Of a DNA stretch of 64,000 nt, positions 53,820 to 63,745 are shown in pieces. The stretch spans positions 96,108,964 to 96,172,963 of the forward strand of contig OY992539.1 in assembly GCA_963921195.1 (NCBI GenBank), given 5' to 3'. How positions within the stretch are numbered: the stretch's first letter is position 1; every line of letters starts with the position of its first letter. The DNA comes from Pegoplata infirma (taxonomy: Eukaryota; Arthropoda; Insecta; Diptera; Anthomyiidae). The notes beneath the pieces were generated by a model, which ran no database searches, was not told the DNA's origin, and saw nothing but the letters and a program-made list of their open reading frames with translations. The translations under genes were made by a program, and so were the position numbers.

Positions 53820-55185
53820 CTTGCTTTTTTTCCACCATCCTTTCCACCACCGTGTTATTGGCTTCATCCTCCGTGTTATCATAGAGGTCGCATTCGTCCC
53901 CAGATTCGGTTTCGAATAAGCCAGATATGTGTCCCATCTGTTCTGAATCGGAGGCAACAGAACTCTCCGAATTCCTCACTGCATGGGCCTCGTCCTGAAT
54001 GTCACCCATAGTGGCATCAGCTTTATCCTCCGTGCCATCACAGAGGTCGCATTCGTTGCCAGATTCGGTTTCGAAAATGCCAGATGCATCTCCCATCAGC
54101 CTAGAATCGGTCAGCTGAATATCAACCTTTTCCAGATTCTCCTCCCCAGCCGACTCTGCCACTGGCTTGTCTGCTTCCAAAATAGGCTTCTGGTCGCCCT
54201 TGTAGACATTGACTCTTATATGAAAAAAGCCAAATCTAATAATGCCGTCAGTCCTGGCTAAAAGCGGAAGCGATTCCTCATTAACCAAGACCACTGCTTG
54301 ACGACGAGCGCCCTCCATCTCACCCAATCTGGCAATTTGCCAATTCTGAGTTGGAAGGTCAGGATTGCAGATTTTTATCATCTTTAGAATCACCGCAGTG
54401 TCACTTGTAGCCATTGGGATCCATGCATGAGCTCTGGGTTGCGAGGGGATATCATGTTTTTCCACAACGTCCAGTCTGGCTCCAGGCCATAACTCTCCCA
54501 CTTGGCTAATGGCAACCTTAAACACGGCTGCGGATCTTTCGTTTCCAAAAGCAACGAGTTTTACTCGCCCCTGATACCAACCTGCGTTGACAGTAGTAGG
54601 GAGAAAATCAGGCATACTCTCAAGAAGCCTATAGTAGATTTCATTTAGTTTAGTTTCAACTAAACTCCACTTGTCCCTTGGAATACTACAATCCCCATTT
54701 TGCCTGTTTATCACAGCCCTAACGAAGTTACCTTTCACCACTTCACTAAAAGACTGAGTCCAGACGTTGCCGGTCACCTTAGATCTTTTAGGTAAAGGTT
54801 TCTCGTCGGGCGAGCGCAACCTTTTACCAGACTTCGATGACGAGGCCGAAACAGCGCTCTGTTTGTCGGATGCGCGCATTGCCGAAAGTTTGTCCTGTTC
54901 TTCAATGACTCCTTTCGCCCATGATAGCGACGCCTTCTCACGTTCGGAGAGCTTCGTTCCATCGAGTTGGCTTAGTCTGTTAATTATTTTCAAACAAAGC
55001 CTTCTCTGGTTGTGCCTGACCTTTGATGGCTTAAGTTTCTTTTTCTTTTTACCACCAATATTAGGCTGAGCACCCCTACCAGAATCAAGGCCGGACTTCA
55101 AGGTCGCAACCCTAAGACCAGTGCTAGGACCAGCACCAGTCGGTGAGGCAGAGCCTCGAACTAAATCGGTATCATTTGTGTCCAT
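53782..55185 (-). CDS. LOA element ORF1 protein (RNA-binding/gag-like, DUF4780-type)
   Basis: 467 codons, ATG at 55185-55183, TAA at 53784-53782. A lysine-rich patch (GGKKKKKLKPSKVRHNQRR, residues about 44-62) could serve nuclear entry or RNA binding. Residues about 150-335 (GNFVRAVINRQNGDC ... WYQGRVKLVAFGNERSAAVF ... WPGARLDVVEK ... GARRQAVVLVNEESLPLL) match the DUF4780 pattern of insect LINE ORF1 proteins. The tail is acidic and repeats an internal unit: SGIFETESGNECDLCDGTED and SGLFETESGDECDLYDNTED, about 52 residues apart. I see no CCHC knuckle array, usual in Jockey-type gag proteins. The start is the first ATG after the short 5' UTR. Confidence 0.85.
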   Translation of the reverse strand: MDTNDTDLVRGSASPTGAGPSTGLRVATLKSGLDSGRGAQPNIGGKKKKKLKPSKVRHNQRRLCLKIINRLSQLDGTKLSEREKASLSWAKGVIEEQDKLSAMRASDKQSAVSASSSKSGKRLRSPDEKPLPKRSKVTGNVWTQSFSEVVKGNFVRAVINRQNGDCSIPRDKWSLVETKLNEIYYRLLESMPDFLPTTVNAGWYQGRVKLVAFGNERSAAVFKVAISQVGELWPGARLDVVEKHDIPSQPRAHAWIPMATSDTAVILKMIKICNPDLPTQNWQIARLGEMEGARRQAVVLVNEESLPLLARTDGIIRFGFFHIRVNVYKGDQKPILEADKPVAESAGEENLEKVDIQLTDSRLMGDASGIFETESGNECDLCDGTEDKADATMGDIQDEAHAVRNSESSVASDSEQMGHISGLFETESGDECDLYDNTEDEANNTVVERMVEKKQDVAVPTNKPPSL

Positions 55186-55334
55186 ATTTTCATTTTCCTT
55201 GATGTGGTAATGAAAATATCACAAAAATACCTATTACGAACAAACCTATTACGAACAATTTTAGTAATTCAATTTATAGCACGGAGTTAAAATAAAACAC
55301 GTCCACACTCGTCAACAGTTGAACGATTTAGATT
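55186..55334 (-). promoter_or_regulatory. LOA 5' UTR with possible internal promoter
   Basis: About 149 nt from the target duplication to the ORF1 ATG. On the minus strand GGACGT lies 31-36 nt from the 5' end, close to where the downstream promoter element (consensus RGWYV) of fly non-LTR internal promoters is found (+28 to +33). No TATA box is expected. The match is short, so this is weak. Confidence 0.35.
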
Positions 55335-55347
55335 TAGTGAAAAAGTA
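55335..55347. repeat. Target-site duplication of the LOA element, right copy
   Basis: TAGTGAAAAAGTA, identical to 50110-50122. Confidence 0.93.
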
Positions 55348-55802
55348 ATTTTGTATTAAATTTACTGACGTGATTGTAAGTGAGTGTAAGTAGATCAATT
55401 ATGCTCGTGAGTGTGTGTCGTTAGAAATTTCCTGTCGTGAGCCCATCTCTAGTTTAAACTTATGCATTTTTTTATAAAATAATTATTTTTTATGTTATTG
55501 TAATGCATTATGCATCCAATTATAAATAATGCATTATTTCAAACTTTCAAATAATACATAATGTAACCAAATATAAGTCATCCATGACTTAATGTTTAGA
55601 AATAACAAATATGAAATACATTTTTTCCAATAATCATGCATTACGTAGCAAATTATTAGTAATGCATTATTTTTCACTTGAAAATAATACGTTGTGGAAC
55701 AAATGTTTAGTAAGACATCATAAAATAATGCTACAAATAAGTTATATACATTACCTGGTAATGTGTTATATAATCACTACCCATTACCAAAGTTTTGCTG
55801 GG
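55348..55802. other. Remainder of the CCCAGC-ended MITE, with a TAGAGATGGGC-family end
   Basis: About 55365-55449 (GACGTGATTGTAAGTGAGTG ... CGTGAGCCCATCTCTA) is a diverged right end of the hAT family at 57602-58088. ATAATGCATTA-type repeats (55500-55740) then lead to the MITE end at 55802. Confidence 0.55.
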
Positions 55803-56332
55803 AAATTAGAAGACACGTATCGCGGCGTTTGTTTGCGATTTTTTTTTAATCGACCTTCGAACTTTGCAGTCAAATGCCGATTTTCAGCATATTGTTTATA
55901 TGGTTTTTTTGGCTATAACTCGTCGACTAATTGATATTTTTTCAATCTGTAAAAGCCAAATTATTGCTAGAGGCCTGTCCAACAATTACATTTTTTAAAA
56001 AAATTGATTTAGAAAATTTTTGTGGTGCTTAGAAAGCAAAAAGTTGGAAAAATTACTTTTTTTATACTTTTTAAAAATATTTTGCTTCATAAGCACCACA
56101 AAAATTTTCTCAATCAATTTTTAAAAAAAAAAAAACTTTAATTGTTGGACAGGTCTCTAGCAATAATTTGGCTTTTACAGATTGAAAAAATATCAATTAG
56201 TCGACGAGTTATAGCCAAAAAACCATATAAACAATATGATGAAAATCGGCATTTAACTGCAAAGTTCGAAGGTCGATTAAAAAAAAATTCGAACTAACAT
56301 AAATAAACGCCGCGATACGGGTCTTCTAATTT
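55803..56332. repeat. 530-bp palindrome, arms about 260 bp
   Basis: TTAGAAGACACGTATCGCGG, AATCGACCTTCGAACTTTGC, GGCTATAACTCGTCGACTAA and AAAGCCAAATTATTGCTAGA in the left arm are complemented, in reverse order, in the right arm; centre near 56068. It is the core of the CACTGTGG foldback element. Confidence 0.88.
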
Positions 56333-56381
56333 AGCCTCTATTTTCACCCCTCACTCTCAGAATCGACCTAACTGTTGCTAA

Positions 56382-56950
56382 TAGTGCATTTACACTGGTC
56401 CTCTAAGCTAGCTTAAAGTTGATTGTGGCTCCAATCCAGTTTCAATCTATTTGATTGCCCATACACATTTATTTTCTTCAATCTAGTAGTTTATAGTGCA
56501 TTTACACTGGTCCTCTAAGCTAGCTTAAAGTAGATTGTGGCCAATCTATTAGATTGCCCATACAAATTTATTTTTTTCAATCTAGTGGTTTAGACTCTAA
56601 TCGGCAAACGCAATCTGGTAAAGTTAGATACAACTCTGTATTTCTATTATTTGCATTTTCCAGCACATAAAAACACCGACACAAAGCCTGCCGTTTTGAT
56701 GACGCCGCCAAGTATGTTTATGCCACCGTCATTGTTATTTGTAAACGCCGTCACTGTCCTTGTTAATCATACAACGACTAATTACCGTCGCTGTCTTTTG
56801 ACGCAGTCACACACATTTATTACCAACTTGCTGTTATAAATGCCAATCTTAATCTTCTCAAATGTAAAAAATGCCAATGTAAACGGTACAGATTGCAAAG
56901 TAGATTAAAATCGCAATTTACTAGATTAGAAATCCAATGTAAACGCACTA
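56382..56950. repeat. PIF/Harbinger-like MITE, 569 bp, TAGTGCATTTACA ends, TAA duplication
   Basis: Left TAGTGCATTTACACTGG, right TGTAAACGCACTA. TAA at 56379-56381 and 56951-56953; the intact paired end at 49791-49799 shows the empty site. The first 100 bp or so are duplicated in tandem (TAGTGCATTTACACTGGTCC at 56382 and 56492). Confidence 0.85.
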
Positions 56951-56973
56951 TAACCTGAATTTGTTCCACAGTG

Positions 56974-59125
56974 TTGTTGGATGTGGAAGGTTCGTTCAAC
57001 AATGTCAAATATCATCAATTAATATCCTACAAAATACTGGCACGGACACACAGACTACTCTATGGAGGGGCAACATGCTGAAAGGCAGGGAAATCAACTA
57101 GAAGATAGTTGATGGTGAAGCGAGGAAAGTCGTTACAAGGGGAACTTCACAAAGGGAGTGAAATCTTGTAATAAATAAGATCCTCGAGTTATCTACGGAA
57201 TGGTATCAAACTGGTTGCCTACGCTGATGACGTTGTGATCCTAATTAATGGTAAGTTTTGCCAACGATTAGCGACCTCTTGGAATCAGCGCTTAAGATAC
57301 TCTCGACGGCAAAGGACAACGATCTGGGAGCTAATCCCGCCAAGACCGTAGTCTTGTTCACAAAAAGGAATAGGATAGACAGGTTTGTTTTTCCCAAATT
57401 AAATGGAATCACCCTGTAACTATCTAATAAGGCGAAATACCTGGGTGTAATACTGGACTTAAATCTTTCTTGGGAAAGGAATACAGAGAAAAGGATGAAA
57501 AAGTCGTTATGTGATTTTTACACCTGCAGAAGAATTTTCCGAAGAAGGTCCCCAGCTAAAACCGTATATTAACCACTGGATGTATGGTGCGAAATTTAGA
57601 CTAGAGATGGGCGCGTGAGTGAATTTTGACTCACGCACGCTCATGAAGTAAAAATATTCCTCACGCACGAAATTTATTTTTTCTGCTCACGTTTACGCAC
57701 GCTCACGTGAGTAACTAACATTTTTCTCACGCTCAAAAAATAATCACGCTCAAAAAGACTCACGAAAATAAAATAAAAAACATTTTATTTTACTTTTTTC
57801 GATTTCTTGCACAAAATTAATTTATATAAATACCTAAAAACAATCGTAAACATTTATTTAAATCATAATTTGGTATTAATTACCCTCTAAATTCAATATG
57901 ATGACGATTTTCTTAACTGTTTTCTGTTTCAGACAGCACAAAACAATCACGCAAACTCACGAGAAAAATAATACTCACGCACGAAACTATTTTTTTCTAA
58001 TCACGCGCACTCACGATCATGTGAGTAAAAAGAAATTTCACTCACGATCACGCGTGAATCACGAAAAATTCGTACGCGCGCATCTCTAATTTAGACCAAC
58101 ACTTACCTTGTGTGGTGGAGAACAACCTACAGACGGTGCAACGACTGGTGTGTGTGGGTATCACTGGTGCTATTAGATCAGCACCCCAGGCCGGCCTGAA
58201 AGTAATACTAAACATTCAGCACGTGGCACACTGTGACGTTTAAAACCCTATAGCCAGTATACCACTATGATACCAACCAGGGAGTCTTAGATGAGGGGCA
58301 TTCCGGGTAGTGGAACCTCCATACATTTTTACACGGATGGATTGAGGCTGCAGAAACAAGTGGTCTTTGCAATCTATTCGGTGGAGCTTGGGTTGAGTCT
58401 GGCTCGAAGATTGCAAGATCATAGCAGTAAAGAAAGTAGCTGACTGGTTGAGTTGCAATGTACTGTCTACAACTCCAGTCAACATCTATTCTGACAGTCA
58501 AGCCGCGGTCAAGCTTCTGGAGTCAATGTTTCTGAAAATAAGAAATGCCCTTAACTGCAAGCAGTTTGGCATACGACTCATATGGGTCTCAGGGCTCAGA
58601 GACATTCCAGGGAATTGCAAAGCTGAAGAGCTGGCAAAACTGGGAACTACTTTACAGGTTCCAACAGGATTGAAACGTGTTGGTATGCCTTTAGAAACTT
58701 GCAAACAAAATCTACGGCTTTGTTCTGCGATGGAGACTAATCAGAGATGGGCAAATGGACGGACATGTGAAACAACACGACAGACATAACTTTCTCTTAA
58801 TCAGAAGCGCAGAATTGAGCTGATATCTCTTTCACAAAAGAGATTTGGACGGTGGTTGCTGTAATTACCGGGCACTGTCTTTTATGAAAGCATGCAGAAG
58901 CGGGAAAATGTGCCGTCAGATGACTTTTGCCGCAGTTGCATGAATGAGGAGGAGTTAGAAACTATTGAACACTTCTTAGGAGTTATATAACAAGCTCAAA
59001 TGGTTTAAAGGCAGGGACTAGTAGGAGAACCTATTACAGTCCCGTGGTATCACAACGGACCTCAGAGTCTATATGTCAGAGTCTATATTTCAACCTAACC
59101 TAGCTACTTACAACCTAACCTTTTA
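56974..59125 (+). pseudogene. LOA family copy 2, decayed, RT to 3' end
   Basis: Starts inside RT (LDVEGSFNNVKYHQL, the catalytic-A block) and continues with AYADDVVILI-type sequence (about 57215-57245), AKYLGVILDLNLSWE (57433-57480) and the RNase H region VNIYSDSQAAVKLLESM, with IRLIWVSGLRDIPGNCKAEE (58448-58789; the catalytic-region PGH is changed to SGL). It ends in the shared 3' UTR (GGTATCACAACGGACCTCAG) and CCTAA repeats. Many deletions and frame changes, and a hAT insertion at 57602-58088. The 5' part is cut off by the foldback element. Confidence 0.82.
57602..58088. mobile_element. hAT-type MITE, 487 bp, TAGAGATGGGC ends
   Basis: TAGAGATGGGCGCGTGAGTG and CGTACGCGCGCATCTCTA. A perfect 8-bp duplication ATTTAGAC lies at 57594-57601 and 58089-58096. 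The interior is rich in CTCACGCACG and TCACGATCACG repeats. TAGAG fits the hAT YARNG terminal consensus. Related ends at 48960-49073, 55365-55449 and 63757-63825. Confidence 0.93.
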
Positions 59126-60347
59126 AATTACTAGGTTAAATCTGACCCTGAATTAAAATCACACAAAATATCTGATGTCAAACAGGCAAGATTAAGCCTA
59201 AGTATTTCTGCAAAAGCCTAAACCCAAAAGCATTAAGATGTCAGTTTTTATAAAAATCATATTACAACAATGCCCGGGATATTAGCTATATTTTTCAGAT
59301 GAATTCAGAAAGATTTCCGTTAACAATATGTTAGTGAAACAGATTTTTTTACTTTTTTATTATTTATTTAAATCCGTACTTACATTATTTAATGGAATAT
59401 TTTTATGAATAACCAAATCAATTATATTTTTTCACACAGGGTGAGTGGGTGTTAAGTGGAGTACATTTCTCTTTTTAAATTGAGAGAATATTTAAATACC
59501 GTTATCAACAAAATACTCCTATAACCAAACATAGAATAAGACGATGCCGCTATAAAAAAAATATTTATATAAAAATTTATCAAAATTTTACAAATGCTGA
59601 TAAGGACTCTCTAAATGAGCGTATTAATTCATAAGCAAAACTGCATCCAAAATTTTAGAGATTGTGAATGCTTAAGTATTGGAGTGGGTCGAAAAGCTAT
59701 ATTATGTGAAATTATGAAACACCCCGAAGAAAACCGAACTGGAAATATTAAAATTTTAAAAGTCGTATAACGCTCAAATAATTTGCGTAAAAAACAGTTT
59801 CGCTTAAGTGCAATAACGTCGAAAAAGATTTAAGGAAAGATTTATTTTCTTTTAATTTTAGCCGAAATTCCCACACTTAAACTGAAATCCAAAAGTATTT
59901 TTCGTACAACTTTTGCACCACATACTTTTTGAAAATTTTCAAATCCAACTTTTCGGCCTCCTCTATTTAGAAAGCCCGTGTTTGAGAGGTAATGAATTCT
60001 AATTATTCACAAGTATTCGTAACGATCTCTAAATTTAATAAAAATAAAGTACAATCCATTCACAGATACTAAGAACAAAAAATCAACTAAATTAAAAACA
60101 TATACGAGTATTATGTTGTTCTGAAGGATGGAGGGATTGTGGTTGTAGATGTTGAAGCAACAAACCAACTAACTACCAAAGATTAGAAAGAGTCAATTCT
60201 ACAACTAGATTTTTCAATTTATATTTCAGCTAAACTTTTTTTTTTGTTGCAACAAAATGTTGTCAAAAAAAAATCGGGGATCTTATTATAAAGAAGGTTT
60301 TCCAAAGTTCTCCACTGGTAATTATTTCCAAAGCTGATGGGGGTGTT
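59126..60347. other. AT-rich sequence, nothing recognised
   Basis: No ORF with family features and no element ends. Short repeats only. Confidence 0.4.
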
Positions 60348-60448
60348 CGACTCTAGACACCCCAACCTTAGAATTGTCTCTTTTATATATGTATGTATAT
60401 TTCAATTTTCAGACAAATCGGTTAATAAAGGTTGGATTACTTCCCTTG
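60348..60448. repeat. CAAGGGAAG-family fragment (one end)
   Basis: AGACACCCCAACCTTAGAAT, TGTCTCTTTTATATATG, AAATCGGTTAATAAAGGTTG, GATTACTTCCCTTG, followed by TTA. Right end of the 588-bp family; the left part is gone. Confidence 0.75.
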
Positions 60449-60644
60449 TTAGTGAAGTCAAATGCAAGATTGCTATAGGAAATTATATAAATAAAGAAAT
60501 TGTACAAATTAAACTCATGTTATTTATTACCTGTTTTAAGGCAAAGAAACTAAAAAAAAATACTTTGAGTAGGGATATTCTAGCTCGAGGTCATTTTTCT
60601 TTACTTGTTGAAACCTAATATTTGTGTAGAACAATTTGTTTTTA

Positions 60645-60835
60645 ATGAGACCTTTAGAATCTGAAACTTTTTCTATACGAAAAATGTCTCAGAATCTAAA
60701 TTTTTTTTCGATATAACAAATGTCTCAGAATTTGAAGAATACGAAAACCATCTCAGGGGTGAGGCTTCCTCAATACGAAAAATGTCGCAGAATCTGAGAC
60801 TTTATCTACACGAAAAATATTGTAGCATCTGAGTC
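60645..60835. repeat. Minisatellite, ATACGAAAAATGTCTCAGAATCTGA-like units
   Basis: At least four units of the type TACGAAAAATGTCTCAGAAT (near 60676, 60715, 60775 and 60815) with 35-55 bp spacing. It lies immediately 5' of the Jockey-like pseudogene. Confidence 0.6.
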
Positions 60836-62410
60836 TTGCACAGATCTCCACAACTCAAATCACGATTGAGAGAATGCACAAATAATTTACGAAGACTACT
60901 TGAATCACAAAGAGTCGCATCACTAAACAGATTTTTAGAAAACCTGGAGCCTACATCAAAAACTGGTTACTCGTTATGGCGTGCTACCAAGAATTTGAAA
61001 AGACCTGTCATATGTAAGCCTCCTTTGCGAAAGCCAAACGGAGGTTGGGCTAGAAATGATACTGAAAAAGTAGATCTGTTTGTTGAACACTTAAAAAATG
61101 TTTTCACGCCAAATGAATCAAGTGTTATAGTAGAGTTGCCACCAATTTTATCGCAGCGCAGAGCAGAACCCATCCGGTTTGAGATGCGAGAGGTCGAAAA
61201 GGCAGTTGTTGGTTTAAACCCCAAAAAGGCATTTGGTATTGATATGATCAGTAACAAAATGCTTTTTGAGTTACCCCGGATAGCATTAAGAATAATTCTA
61301 TTTATTTTTAATGCTATATTACGCCTTGAATGGAAAGTTTCACTCGTTAAAATGATACCCAAGCCAGGCAAAGTTCATACAAAAGTTGAATCATATATAC
61401 CTATCAGTCTGTTGTCCAGTTTATCTAAACTTTTCTAAAAACTGTTAGTAAACAGATTAACTATAGCTGTAACTCAGAACAACTCTATTCCGGATCATCA
61501 GTTTAGATTTAGAAGAAAACATGGAACTATTGAGCAAGTTCACAGACTGGTAAGTGAAATTTGAAAAGCGGATGAAGGAAAAAAGTATTGCTCCGCACTT
61601 TTTATTAATGTCTCACAAGCATTCGATAAGGTTTGGCATGAGGGTTTACTCTATAAAATTAAAAATGTATTACCACCAAATACGCATAAATTATTCGAAA
61701 GCTATATAACAAATCGAAAATTTACGATCAAGGAGAACGATTTTGTTAGCACCCCTCATTTTATACAAGCTGGAGTTCCACAAGGTAGTATCTTGGGACC
61801 GATTTTGTATATTCTATACACTTCTAACATGCCAACAAATTCCAATACTTACACTTCCACATTTGCTGACGATACTGCTATTTTAAGCACCCATGACAAC
61901 CCACTTAAAGCTACACGAATACTGCAGAGTCACATTCTTCAATTAGAAGAATGGTTACAAAAGTGGAAGATAAAGGTAAATGAGCAAAAATGTGTTCACG
62001 TAACTTTCACGTTGAGAAGAGAAACTTGTCCCCACATTTAAATTAATAACCACAATGTACCCCAACATACAAATGTTAAATACCTCGGTATTCATCTTGA
62101 TCGTCGTCTTACGTGGAAAACACATTTAGATGCAAAATTATCTCAGATGAAATTAAAGACTATTGAAGTTAATTGGCTGATTGGAAGAAACTCTAAACTT
62201 AGTTTAGATTGTAAGCTTTTGTTGTACATTTCAATTTTAAAACCAATACTTATGTTGCTACGGCATTCAGCTATGGGGCACTGCGTCATCATCTAATGTG
62301 GAGAGAATTCAAAGAAAACAGAACAACATTTTACGAATGATAACATGCGCCCCTTGGTAAGTTAGAAATTCCAATATACACAAGGATTTGAATGTTGCTT
62401 ATGTTAAAGA
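60836..62410 (+). pseudogene. Jockey-clade non-LTR retrotransposon, RT region, with in-frame stops
   Basis: One frame from 60836 through 62041 and on, broken by stops near 61436 (TAA), 61561 (TGA) and 62039 (TAA). Seen: thumb-side RLRECTNNLRRLLESQRV, SLWRATKNLKRP, LNPKKAFGIDMISNKML, SALFINVSQAFDKVWHEG (D of catalytic block A changed to N), AGVPQGSILGPILYILYTSN, the active site STFADDTAILST (61858-61893), LQKWKIKVNEQKC and VKYLGIHLDRRLTWKTHL. A frame change follows near 62240, then YGIQLWGTASSSNVERIQRK. The FADDTA motif and this block order are typical of the Jockey clade (Doc, Jockey, Juan). No endonuclease or gag left; dead. Confidence 0.85.
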
Positions 62411-62539
62411 TGAAAAAAAATTCCAATGAACGATTTTCATAGTAATAATGAACAAATTTATACAATTTATTAAGTTTTTCATAATATTTATAAACTTTTT
62501 CATAGTATTTATGAATAAATCATAAAATGTGAAATTTAA

Positions 62540-63745
62540 GAATTATTTAAAAATGGCGATCACGGCTAAAATACTACATAGGTATGACAGAAACTTAGCA
62601 TATTTATTTGTTGTTATCCTGAGCAGTTTGGTATTGCATTTGAGCGAAATGGGTTCAGCGCACAGTGCCATATTTGGCCAATCTAGGACGACAAAAATTC
62701 AATTTTATTTATATTGACTGGAAATTCGGTATACATGTTCGTTTTGACTTAAAAAACAACATTATGAAAAATTTAACGTTAACAGTTAACGGCCACGCCC
62801 ACTTTTTAAAAAATTTTCAATTTTGGTTGTAATTTCTTTAAACTTGGTACATATACTCTCAAGAACTGTATAAATAATATCACAAAAAAAAGGGGGCGGT
62901 CAGACAACTACCACGCCCACTTTTTAAAAATATGTTTAAAAAATATGTAAAAACAAGGTTTACATATCGCCCCACTGTAGTCGGAGTCGCAGACGGTCGC
63001 AAAAGTTAGCCGTTGAAATAAGTACTATGGATATTGGTCAATATGTCTGAAAAAGTCCGGCGACCAATAGGGACCAAAAACAAAAGTCCTATTCCATCAA
63101 AAAAAATAAATATATAATTTGCTTCTTAAAAATTTTTATTATATTAAAAATTTAATAAAAAATAGAAAAAATTGTTAAAAAAAAAGATATGACTTAAAAT
63201 TTTTAAAATTACCAAAAAAAAGTGTATAAATATCTTTTTTTGTTAAAAAGTAACAACAGTTTAAAATCGACTTAATTAATGCGAAATAATGAACACTGCT
63301 TACAGGATTTTACAAGATGCAACTTTATGCACCCACATCTTAACGAACAGAATTATCGTTCTCATATGAGTATTTCCGTGCTATAAGGAATGTTTTATAA
63401 TACATACAAACAAATCAAAAAAATGGGGAAAGTTTTTTTTTTGATTTTTGTCGTGCTAGATTGGCCAAATGTGGCACTGTGCAGCGGTTTAAAAGTTATG
63501 AGCGAAAATGTAAGGAAACTTCAAAAATGTTGGTGCATTCTACATAACCTAAAAATACAAAATGCTTTAATTCGGCTGCTGGTTAAAATATTTGAACAGA
63601 ATTCGATGCCGATTTTTTTTCCAAAAATTTTTTTTCGCGGAATTTTTTTTTCAATATTTTTTTGTTTTGCAAATAATCTTGTTTACATTATGAAGGCTAT
63701 CAATACATTCGGCAAGTCCGAATTTAACTTTTTTTACTTGTTTTT
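62540..63745 (-). mobile_element. DINE-1-like element, long subfamily, split by a Transib-like element
   Basis: GCGATCACGGCTAAAATACT, TTTGGTATTGCATTTGAGCG, GGGTTCAGCG before the insert; CAGCGGTTTAAAAGTTATGA, GCGAAAATGTAAGG, CATAACCTAAAAATACAAAA, CATTCGGCAAGTCCGAATTT and AACTTTTTTTACTTG after it. Parallels 4370-4760. The GTCY core is absent. Confidence 0.7.
62661..63481. mobile_element. Transib-like non-autonomous element, 821 bp, CACAGTG ends, 5-bp duplication
   Basis: Read inward from either side: CACAGTGCCATATTTGGCCA(ATCTAGGACGAC) and CACAGTGCCACATTTGGCCA(ATCTAGCACGAC). The duplication CAGCG lies at 62656-62660 and 63482-63486, and the empty site is known from 4450-4470. Same family as 21856-22845 (shared TTGGCCAATCTAG). 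CACAGTG with a 5-bp G/C-rich duplication fits Transib. No transposase. Confidence 0.75.

Larger units (their letters stand above)
50123..55334 (-). mobile_element. Complete LOA-clade non-LTR retrotransposon, 5212 bp
   Basis: On the minus strand: 5' UTR of about 149 nt, ORF1 (467 codons), ORF2 (1197 codons from the likely start), 3' UTR of about 103 nt with an ACGT-type stem (GACGTAAAACGTC), and a (CCTAA)n tail in place of poly(A). A perfect 13-bp target duplication bounds it. EN, RT and RNase H in one ORF2, with a DUF4780-like ORF1, are known from LOA-clade elements such as Bilbo and Lian; the clade name is from memory of motif order. No stop or frameshift in either ORF, so the copy is young and may be competent. 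Confidence 0.92.
49845..55802. repeat. CCCAGC-ended MITE (about 733 bp) carrying the complete LOA element
   Basis: CCCAGCAAAACTTAGATTACC at the left, GGTAATG...CATTACCAAAGTTTTGCTGGG at the right, the same family as 4876-5302. The host sequence (GAGGCTAAATTAGAAGAC, known from the paired arm at 56321-56345) shows that the site gained only AA, a 2-bp duplication. AAGGTATAAAATAAG and ATAATGCATTA repeats are inside. Confidence 0.82.
49774..56973. repeat. CACTGTGG-ended foldback element, outer shell of a four-deep nest
   Basis: Left CACTGTGGAAAAAATTCAGG, TTAGGTCGATTCTGAGAGTG, GGTGAAAATAGAGGCTAA (49774-49844). The right end holds the complement in two pieces, 56333-56381 and 56951-56973, because another MITE split it. 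Inside the ends is a palindrome of about 265-bp arms (55803-56332). Insertions at 49845-55802 and 56382-56950. The flanks AATAA and TTGTT do not match, so one border may have been altered. The right flank is RT sequence of LOA copy 2. Confidence 0.82.

Noticed and set aside
53820..53957. Upstream 46 codons as part of LOA ORF2
   Set aside because: Open, but they overlap the acidic end of ORF1 in another frame. The endonuclease begins directly after the ATG at 53819, which is the usual arrangement.
50644..55069. Plus-strand ORFs of 60-152 codons across the LOA element
   Set aside because: Antisense shadows of ORF1 and ORF2; no independent family features.
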